Below are positions 6,527 to 12,298 of a DNA stretch of 19,608 nt, piece by piece. The notes under the pieces were generated by a model, which saw nothing but the letters and a program-made list of their open reading frames with translations, was not told where the DNA came from and did no database searches. Made by a program: the position numbers and the translations under genes. Numbering within the stretch: the stretch's first letter is position 1; each line of letters starts with the position of its first letter. The stretch comes from Phocaeicola_A sp964432715 (GTDB lineage: Bacteria; Bacteroidota; Bacteroidia; Bacteroidales; Bacteroidaceae): the NCBI GenBank assembly GCA_964432715.1, contig CAYSOW010000037.1, positions 1-19,608 on the forward strand, in the 5' to 3' direction.

Positions 6527-8302
6527 TCAGGCGAAAACATCCACCCGTTCGATGTAGGCCAACACATCGCCGGAGTCGACCACCTGTCCGGGCTTCACGC
6601 ACACCTCCACGATGCGTCCGGTGAAACCGGTGAGGACATCCTCGTTCTCGCCCCAAGGGGTAGAGATAGAGCAGTAGACCTCATCATGCTGGTACTTGCG
6701 ACCGATGAACGGTTCGGTGCGGTGACCGTCGAAGCTGACGTCGAACAGAATCCGTCCACGACGCGGAGCCACAATCGGATCGGCCTTCGCACGTTTGATG
6801 CGACGAATCTCCTCCTCGCTCATACCCTGCTTTGACATCGCTACATCTTTGGCGTGTTGCAAATCGTTCAAGAAACGCTCCTTAGCCACACCCGATTTAT
6901 AATCGCGATATTGACGGTCGTGCATCGCCAGTTCGAAGAGTTCCTCGTCGTCTTCGCCATACTCCCAACCGTTCTCGTCCATCTCCTTGCGGTACTTGTC
7001 GAGTTCATCAGGATAGTAGCTCTGCGGATCTTCATCGGTAAACTCGTAACCTTTCGACTTCGCCAACTCGATAATTTCCGGAGCCAAGGGGCCAGGCAGA
7101 CGACCGCTCTTACCCAGAATCATGTTCCAAGTGTGCTGGTCGATCATCGTGAAGCGCTCCTCACCCTTAATCAGTTGCATCACATTCATCAAAGCCACAT
7201 TCTTGACATACTGACTAAACGGTGTAACCAAAGGAGGATAACCCATCTTCGGCCATACATAAGCCACCTCATCAAACAACATCACCATCAAGTCGTCCAG
7301 ACTCATCGGCTCCCTACCCTGACCTTTCAAAATCAGGTTGATACCGGAGTGAACGCCCTTCAAGTCGGCCATCATAGAGCCCATCATACCGCCGGGCAAG
7401 CCGCAACCCAGCAACAGGGAAGACATGTGTTTGTTGGTGGGGTCCATAAAGTAACCCAGGAAGTCATCAATAAACTCCTGCGTCAAGCTACGCACCTTCA
7501 TGTAGGCTTTCATATTGATTTCGGGCACGTCGAAACCGGCGGCCTTCAACATCGACTGTACAGAAATAACATCCGGATGCACCTTACCCCAAGAGAGCGG
7601 TTCTACAGCCGTATCAATGATATCGGCACCGTTGCGGCACACTTCCAGAATAGAAGCCATGGAGAGACCCGGACCGGAGTGGCCGTGGTACTGGATAATC
7701 ACCTCAGGATGACGCTCCTTGATGGTGCGAACCAACTCTCCCAACATCGCCGGCTGACCGATGCCCGCCATATCCTTCAAACAGATTTCAGGAGCACCAG
7801 CCTCCACCAACTGGTCGGCAATCTTTGCGTAATATTCCACCGTATGCACGGGAGAAGAGGTAATACAGAGGGTAGCCTGCGGAATCATGCCGGCCTCCAG
7901 TGCGTACTTGATAGAAGGAATGATGTTACGCACCTCGTTCAAGCCGCAGAAGATACGCGTGATATCCACGCCCTGCGCTTTCTTCACTTTATACATCAAA
8001 CGACGCACATCGGCAGGCACCGGATACATACGCAGCGCGTTCAATCCACGGTCCAACATGTGGGTCTGGATACCGGCGTCGTTGAAGAACTTCGTGAAAG
8101 CTCTCACGGCTTTGTTCGGGTTCTCGCCGTACAACAGATTCACCTGTTCAAAGGCACCACCGTTGGTTTCCACACGGGCGAAACAACCCATTTCAACAAT
8201 GTAAGGGGCCACGCGGACCAGCTGGTCGACACGCGGTTGATATTTTCCCGACGACTGGAACATGTCGCGGTAAACAAGGCTGAATTTAATTTGCTTTTTC
8301 AT
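6527..8302 (-). CDS. oadA: OadA/PycB-like carboxyltransferase subunit with degenerate biotinyl-like C-terminus
   Basis: The 591-residue cytoplasmic protein resembles the alpha subunit of oxaloacetate decarboxylase and subunit B of two-part pyruvate carboxylase. These enzymes move carboxylate between an oxo-acid and carrier-bound biotin. The N-terminal TIM-barrel carboxyltransferase domain shows the RDxxQSS start (Arg12, Asp13, Gln16), a KDMAG motif with Lys176 (the carboxylated lysine in the family), and metal-ligand His206 and His208 in YHGHSG. The conserved PycB helical domain follows. The last 45 or so residues look like a biotinyl barrel (TGxxGRIVEVxVKPGQxVxxGDVL), but the AMKM hairpin is replaced by ERVDVF and the protein ends there. 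No biotin lysine is visible, so a separate carrier protein would be needed. Direction and substrate (oxaloacetate, pyruvate or methylmalonyl-CoA partner) cannot be told from sequence. The gene lies 152 bases downstream of a sigma-factor gene. Confidence 0.83.
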   Translation of the reverse strand: MKKQIKFSLVYRDMFQSSGKYQPRVDQLVRVAPYIVEMGCFARVETNGGAFEQVNLLYGENPNKAVRAFTKFFNDAGIQTHMLDRGLNALRMYPVPADVRRLMYKVKKAQGVDITRIFCGLNEVRNIIPSIKYALEAGMIPQATLCITSSPVHTVEYYAKIADQLVEAGAPEICLKDMAGIGQPAMLGELVRTIKERHPEVIIQYHGHSGPGLSMASILEVCRNGADIIDTAVEPLSWGKVHPDVISVQSMLKAAGFDVPEINMKAYMKVRSLTQEFIDDFLGYFMDPTNKHMSSLLLGCGLPGGMMGSMMADLKGVHSGINLILKGQGREPMSLDDLMVMLFDEVAYVWPKMGYPPLVTPFSQYVKNVALMNVMQLIKGEERFTMIDQHTWNMILGKSGRLPGPLAPEIIELAKSKGYEFTDEDPQSYYPDELDKYRKEMDENGWEYGEDDEELFELAMHDRQYRDYKSGVAKERFLNDLQHAKDVAMSKQGMSEEEIRRIKRAKADPIVAPRRGRILFDVSFDGHRTEPFIGRKYQHDEVYCSISTPWGENEDVLTGFTGRIVEVCVKPGQVVDSGDVLAYIERVDVFA

Positions 8303-8308
8303 GCAATA

Positions 8309-8445
8309 GGATGATTTAAAGGTCTTATATTTTTCACCTACAAATTTAAGGAATTCTAAATAATCCGACTATTTTATCTACTAAAATATCTTAAATTTAA
8401 GGTAGAATTCGCGAAAACGCAGCAAAAAACGCCTTTAAATCATCC
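8309..8445. repeat. perfect 14-bp inverted repeat spanning the sigma-oadA intergenic region
   Basis: GGATGATTTAAAGG (8309-8322) and CCTTTAAATCATCC (8432-8445) are perfect reverse complements, 109 bases apart. One arm lies 6 bases upstream of the oadA ATG and the other 9 bases after the sigma-factor stop. In a read-through minus-strand transcript they would pair and close a long loop next to the oadA start region. Confidence 0.6.
8341..8348 (-). promoter_or_regulatory. -7 promoter element for oadA
   Basis: The minus-strand sequence is TAAATTTG, a full match to TAnnTTTG, with its 3' end about 38 bases upstream of the ATG. No -33 TTTG is evident. The element is part of one of two GAATTC/CTTAAATTT-type repeats in this interval. 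Confidence 0.5.
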
Positions 8446-8454
8446 TTTTTCTTG

Positions 8455-8958
8455 TCAAATGAAATCTCGAAGTTGCAATTGAAGGCGCTGACGTGTGAAG
8501 AAGATTCTACTTTTTACTGTACCCAGCGGCAGGTTCAGTTTATCAGCAATCTCGCGATACTTAAATCCACTGACATGCATGGCAAAGGGAATGCGGTACT
8601 CCTTCGGGAGATTGTTCACGATGCGATGAATCTCGCGCATGTCATAAGCATGTTCCGTCGACTCAAACCCCTCCTCATGGAAAGAGTTCAAGTGGAACAG
8701 ATTGTCGGTGTGATCCACGAAAGTCTGATCACGCACCTCCTTGCGATAGTTATTGATAAAGATATTGCGCATGATGGTATACATCCACCCCTTGAAGTTG
8801 GTCTCCGGGATATACTTATCCTCATTGTCCAACGCACGCAAGGCAGTCTCCTGCAGCAAATCATTCGCCTCCTCGCGGTCGCAAGTCAGCTTATAGGCAA
8901 AACGCAACAGCTCCGGTTGCACAGAGCAAAGTTCTCTCTTAAACACTACGGTATTCAT
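8455..8958 (-). CDS. ECF-type RNA polymerase sigma factor
   Basis: The 167-residue protein is a small sigma-70 family factor that directs RNA polymerase to a set of promoters. Region 2 spans about residues 15-72, with the DLLQETALRAL and NFKGWMYTIMRNIFINNYRK segments that bind the core enzyme and the -10 region. Region 4 spans about residues 115-162, with LPKEYRIPF and the helix-turn-helix YREIADKLNLPLGTVKSRIF. No region 3 is present. There is no FecR-type or zinc-binding anti-sigma gene next to it, so it is an orphan here. The start codon lies inside an inverted repeat, which hints at autoregulation or translational control. Its regulon cannot be inferred from the sequence. Confidence 0.92.
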   Translation of the reverse strand: MNTVVFKRELCSVQPELLRFAYKLTCDREEANDLLQETALRALDNEDKYIPETNFKGWMYTIMRNIFINNYRKEVRDQTFVDHTDNLFHLNSFHEEGFESTEHAYDMREIHRIVNNLPKEYRIPFAMHVSGFKYREIADKLNLPLGTVKSRIFFTRQRLQLQLRDFI

Positions 8959-9006
8959 ACTTGTAACTGATTATTGGTTTGGAATTCGATTTTCAGTTGC
9001 AAGTAT
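8957..9006. repeat. 14-bp imperfect inverted repeat over the sigma-factor start region
   Basis: ATACTTGTAACTGA (8957-8970) and TCAGTTGCAAGTAT (8993-9006) are reverse complements at 13 of 14 positions, 22 bases apart. The inner arm touches the ATG at 8956-8958. The outer arm contains TATACTTG on the minus strand, one base off the -7 consensus TAnnTTTG. The repeat could be an operator with two half-sites or an mRNA hairpin over the start codon. Confidence 0.55.
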
Positions 9007-9044
9007 AAAGGTTGTCAACGGCTCTCCTTGGGGAAAAGTAGACG

Positions 9045-9091
9045 AGAAAAGGGGGAGAAACTGCCAAACGTCAGTTTCTCCCCCCTTTTCT
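9045..9091. terminator. terminator downstream of the TRIC-like gene
   Basis: AGAAAAGGGGGAGAAACTG (9045-9063) pairs with the arm at 9072-9091, with one bulged C and an 8-base loop. It lies about 50 bases past the stop codon of the minus-strand gene ending at 9140 and separates that gene from the sigma factor. The T-run inside the arm (CCCCCTTTTCT) serves the minus direction. Confidence 0.75.
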
Positions 9092-9139
9092 GTTAGCTAT
9101 TCCCCCTAACAAACAGGTTTTTCTGCGAACCAAGTCGCG

Positions 9140-9784
9140 TTATTTATCCGAATCAATCAGTTCCTCCCCCTTCAGCACCGGCAAAGAGAGATGATACTTG
9201 GCCGCCAAAACGCGCACCACCAGCACACTGATACCACTCACCGTCTCCGAGATAATGGCATCCAACTGGAAATAGTCGCACGCGCCGTAGACCAAGCCAC
9301 CGATGACACAAGCCAGCGCATAAATCTCCTTACGGAAAATCAGCGGCACCTCATTGATGAAGATATCACGAATCACACCACCGGCAGCACCCGTGATGGT
9401 ACCCATGATAATCGCCACCCAGAGCGGATAGCCCAAGTCGAGCGTCTTCTCCACACCCACCACATTGAAGAGGGCGAGACCGATGGAGTCGAAGATAAAG
9501 AATGTGCTCTGCTGACGAATTACCATCTTACCGAAGATAATCACCCACAGCAGGGCCAGTCCGGAGCAGACCAGATAGATAGAATCGGTCATCCAGAAAG
9601 GAGTGCACCCCAGCATCAAGTCGCGGAAGGTACCACCACCAATAGCCGTCGCCACTCCGACCACGTACGCTCCAAACCAATCAAAACGTTTCGCCGAAGC
9701 CAAACGGATACCACTAATTGCAAAGGCGAAAGTTCCCACGAACTCCAGCACCTGCATGAAAGTCGGCATAGTAAATGTAATCAT
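9140..9784 (-). CDS. TRIC/YicG-type inner-membrane protein (UPF0126)
   Basis: This 214-residue inner-membrane protein belongs to the prokaryotic TRIC family (formerly UPF0126, like E. coli YicG and YadS), proposed to conduct potassium or other monovalent ions. Two repeat units of hydrophobic helices are seen. The first carries GGGTFRDLMLG and the second GGVIRDIF, the glycine/arginine motifs of the family that line the channel. The sequence is hydrophobic almost throughout, consistent with about seven membrane segments. The first Met is used as start (MITFTMPTF); Met6 is the alternative. It is the last gene of the minus-strand cluster, 74 bases after the dehydrogenase gene, and is followed by a terminator. 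A link between its transport role and its neighbours is not evident. Confidence 0.88.
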   Translation of the reverse strand: MITFTMPTFMQVLEFVGTFAFAISGIRLASAKRFDWFGAYVVGVATAIGGGTFRDLMLGCTPFWMTDSIYLVCSGLALLWVIIFGKMVIRQQSTFFIFDSIGLALFNVVGVEKTLDLGYPLWVAIIMGTITGAAGGVIRDIFINEVPLIFRKEIYALACVIGGLVYGACDYFQLDAIISETVSGISVLVVRVLAAKYHLSLPVLKGEELIDSDK

Positions 9785-9858
9785 CTCTAAGTTCTTTTTT
9801 TATTGTATTTTCCTTTTATTCATTCTAACACATGTTTCTTTTTACCCAAGTGATCGAG

Positions 9859-10815
9859 TTATCGAGCCACATTATTGACCGGAGCACCAGCCAGGAACGC
9901 CTTCAGATTCTCCACCGCGATATGCATCAATCGCTGACGAGCCTCCGCCGTGGCCCACGCAATATGCGGTGTCACGAAACAGTGGTCGGCACTCAGCAAC
10001 GGATTATCAGCCGAAGGCGGCTCCACAGAGAGCACATCCACGCCCGCCGCCTGAATCTTTCCGCTATTCAGCGCATCCGCCAACGCCTGCTCATCAATCA
10101 GCGGTCCACGACCGGTATTGAGGAGGATGGCCGTCGGTTTCATGCGACTCAAGCGCTCCGCATTCACCAGATGGAACGTATCCTCATTGAGCGGACAGTG
10201 CAGACTCAATACGTCGGAAGTCTCAAAGAGCTCCTCCATACCCATCTTCTCCATCCCCTCCGGCAAAGCCTCCGCCGGTTTAGAGGTAAACACCTTCACC
10301 CGCATGCCCAAGGCCTGCGCAATGCGTGCCGTAGCGGCACCCGTGTGACCGAAGCCCACCACGCCGAACTGCTTGTCCGCCAGCTCCATCAACGGGAAGT
10401 CCGTATAGCAGAAATCCACGTTGGCACTCCAGCGACCGTGACGGTTCTGATCCGTGTAATACTCCACCCGATGCACGATGGTGAGCAGCAAAGCAATCGC
10501 CATCTGCGCCACCGACGCCGTACTATAGGCCGGAATATTCGTCACCACGATACCGCGACGTTTCGCCGCCTCAATATCCACCACATTATAACCGGTGGCC
10601 AGGATACCGATATATTTCAACTCCGGCAGCTGATTGATAATCTCCGCCGGCAACAAAGTTTTGTTGGTAATCAGCACGTCCGCCCCCGCCGCACGCTCCA
10701 ACGTCTGGTCGGCAAAGGTACGTTCATAGAGCGTACAGTCGCCCAACCCCTCGATACCACTCCATGACAGGTCGCCCGGATTGAGGGCATACCCATCGAG
10801 CACAACAATTTTCAT
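9859..10815 (-). CDS. D-2-hydroxyacid dehydrogenase (glycerate dehydrogenase-like)
   Basis: The 318-residue cytoplasmic oxidoreductase interconverts a 2-oxo acid and a D-2-hydroxy acid with NAD(P)H. The nucleotide-binding motif GFGHTG is at residues 154-159. The catalytic triad of the family is visible as Arg236 (NTGRGPL), Glu265 (VLSVEPP) and His284 (TPHIAWAT), with the expected spacing. The substrate-side motif ATGYNVVD at residues 73-80 is also typical. The closest group by feel is glycerate/hydroxypyruvate reductase (HprA-like), but D-lactate and other 2-oxo acids cannot be excluded. It sits between rarA (across an assembly gap) and the TRIC-like gene, all on the minus strand, so it may belong to one operon. 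Confidence 0.9.
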   Translation of the reverse strand: MKIVVLDGYALNPGDLSWSGIEGLGDCTLYERTFADQTLERAAGADVLITNKTLLPAEIINQLPELKYIGILATGYNVVDIEAAKRRGIVVTNIPAYSTASVAQMAIALLLTIVHRVEYYTDQNRHGRWSANVDFCYTDFPLMELADKQFGVVGFGHTGAATARIAQALGMRVKVFTSKPAEALPEGMEKMGMEELFETSDVLSLHCPLNEDTFHLVNAERLSRMKPTAILLNTGRGPLIDEQALADALNSGKIQAAGVDVLSVEPPSADNPLLSADHCFVTPHIAWATAEARQRLMHIAVENLKAFLAGAPVNNVAR

Positions 10816-10856
10816 GGCTCTATTTCGTTTTATTTTGTTTGTTTCGTTTACTCCTT

Positions 10857-10990
10857 ATTATATATACATCTTANNNNNNNNNNNNNNNNNNNNNNNNNNN
10901 NNNNNNNNNNNNNNNNNNNNNNNNNNNNNNNNNNNNNNNNNNNNNNNNNNNNNNNNNNNNNNNNNNNNNNNNNATTATATATACATCTTA
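10857..10990. repeat. identical 17-mers at both edges of the assembly gap
   Basis: ATTATATATACATCTTA occurs at 10857-10873, directly before the Ns, and again at 10974-10990, directly after them. This is what two overlapping contig ends look like when a scaffolder fails to merge them. A genuine tandem repeat across the gap is the alternative. Confidence 0.8.
10874..10973. other. assembly gap of 100 Ns
   Basis: Exactly 100 unknown bases, the common placeholder for a gap of unknown length. It lies between the stop of rarA (11007) and the start of the dehydrogenase (10815), so no gene is visibly cut. If the edges overlap, the true intergenic distance is about 74 bases. Confidence 0.98.
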
Positions 10991-11006
10991 CACCATTTGC
11001 AGGCAT

Positions 11007-12287
11007 CTACTCCTTCGGTTCGAAGCGATCCTTCCAGAGCATCTTCATCCGCTCACGCAACTTCTGTTCGGCCGCATTCTCCTGCGGCGTCCAGAAACGA
11101 GCCTGCTGCAGTTCATCCGGCAGGAACTGTTGCTCCACAAAATGCCCCGCGTAATCATGCGCATACTTGTAGCCCTCATGATAGCCCAACTCCTTCATCA
11201 GTTTGGTGGGCGCATTACGCAGATGCAGCGGCACCGGCTGGTTGCCCGTCTCGCGCACCTTCTCCAGGGCACTGTTGATGGCCATGTAAGCCGAGTTGCT
11301 CTTCGGACTCGTAGCAAGATAGACCGTTGCCTCCGCCAAAGGAATTCGTCCCTCGGGCCAGCCAATCTTCTGCACCGCATCAAACGCCGCATTGGCAAGC
11401 AACAAAGCATTCGGGTTTGCCAGACCGATATCCTCCGAAGCAGAAATCACCAACCGACGAGCGATGAACTTCGGATCCTCACCTCCCTCTATCATACGCG
11501 CCAACCAATAGATAGCACCGTCCGGGTCACTACCGCGGATGGACTTGATATAGGCCGAGATGATGTCGTAATGCATCTCCCCACCCTTGTCGTAAGCCAG
11601 CGGATTCTCCTGCAGACGTTCTGCCACCACCCGGTCGGTAATCACCACCTCCTCGTTCGAGTCGGCATCCACCACCAGCTCCAGAATGTTCAGCAACTTT
11701 CGCGCATCACCGCCCGAATAGCGCAACAACGCATCCGTCTCCTGCAAAGTAATCTTTCGCTCCTTCAGCACCACATCCTTCGTAATGGCGCGTTGCAGCA
11801 GTTCCAGTAAGTCCTCCTTCTCCAGCGACTTGAGCACATAAGTCTGGCAACGGGAGAGCAGCGGTCGAATCACCTCAAACGACGGGTTCTCCGTCGTGGC
11901 ACCAATCAGCGTCACCACGCCCATCTCCACCGCGCCCAGCAGCGAATCCTGCTGCGACTTGCTGAAACGGTGAATCTCATCGATGAAAAGAATCGGGCTG
12001 GCCTGCGAGAAAAAGCGGTTGTTCTTGGCACGGTCGATCACCTCGCGCACCTCCTTCACGCCGGACGTCACCGCACTCAGCGTGTAGAACGGCGTCTCCA
12101 GTCGGTTGGCAATAATCTGCGCCAACGTCGTCTTGCCCACCCCCGGAGGGCCCCACAAGATAAAAGAGGCAATTCTGCCCGACTCAATCATTTTACGCAA
12201 TACCGCACCCTGACCCACCAGATGTTTCTGTCCGATGTAGTCATCCAGCGTCTTCGGACGCAAGCGCTCAGCCAAAGGTTGTACCAT
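11007..12287 (-). CDS. rarA: replication-associated recombination protein A (RarA/MgsA), AAA+ ATPase
   Basis: The 426-residue cytoplasmic clamp-loader-like ATPase acts at stalled replication forks; family members (E. coli RarA/MgsA, yeast Mgs1) work with the replisome and SSB. The N-terminal LAERLRPKTLDDYIGQ motif is typical. Walker A is GPPGVGKTT at residues 46-54 and Walker B is ILFIDEIHRF at about residues 99-108. Sensor residues lie in GATTENPSFE, with an Arg-finger-like LLSRC shortly after. The C-terminal half is the tetramerisation region, with GSDPDGAIYWLARMIEGGEDP and the LRNAPTKLMKELGYHEGYKYAHDY stretch that marks the family. It begins 11 bases after the stop of the DUF5686 gene, so the two are probably cotranscribed. 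Confidence 0.96.
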   Translation of the reverse strand: MVQPLAERLRPKTLDDYIGQKHLVGQGAVLRKMIESGRIASFILWGPPGVGKTTLAQIIANRLETPFYTLSAVTSGVKEVREVIDRAKNNRFFSQASPILFIDEIHRFSKSQQDSLLGAVEMGVVTLIGATTENPSFEVIRPLLSRCQTYVLKSLEKEDLLELLQRAITKDVVLKERKITLQETDALLRYSGGDARKLLNILELVVDADSNEEVVITDRVVAERLQENPLAYDKGGEMHYDIISAYIKSIRGSDPDGAIYWLARMIEGGEDPKFIARRLVISASEDIGLANPNALLLANAAFDAVQKIGWPEGRIPLAEATVYLATSPKSNSAYMAINSALEKVRETGNQPVPLHLRNAPTKLMKELGYHEGYKYAHDYAGHFVEQQFLPDELQQARFWTPQENAAEQKLRERMKMLWKDRFEPKE

Positions 12288-12298
12288 ATCTATACGTT

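Noticed and set aside
6325..6624. Plus-strand frame of 99 codons in the intergenic region before 6527
   Set aside because: It runs through two terminator-like regions and into the antisense of the carboxyltransferase gene, with no promoter or recognisable sequence.
6854..8314. Open frame of 486 codons on the plus strand opposite the carboxyltransferase gene
   Set aside because: Same His/Arg/Gln-rich shadow composition. The minus strand carries the catalytic motifs.
8411..8431. GCG/CGC mini-hairpin (GCGAAAACGC) after the sigma-factor gene as a terminator
   Set aside because: The stem is only 3 bp. The longer inverted repeat around it is a better explanation for structure in this spacer.
9013..9028. 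TTGACA-like string upstream of the sigma factor as an E. coli-type promoter
   Set aside because: The TATACT that follows is only 5 bases away, far too close, and Bacteroidota promoters do not use this pattern.
10781..11278. Reading frames running through the N gap
   Set aside because: They depend on unknown bases and lie antisense to the real genes on each side.
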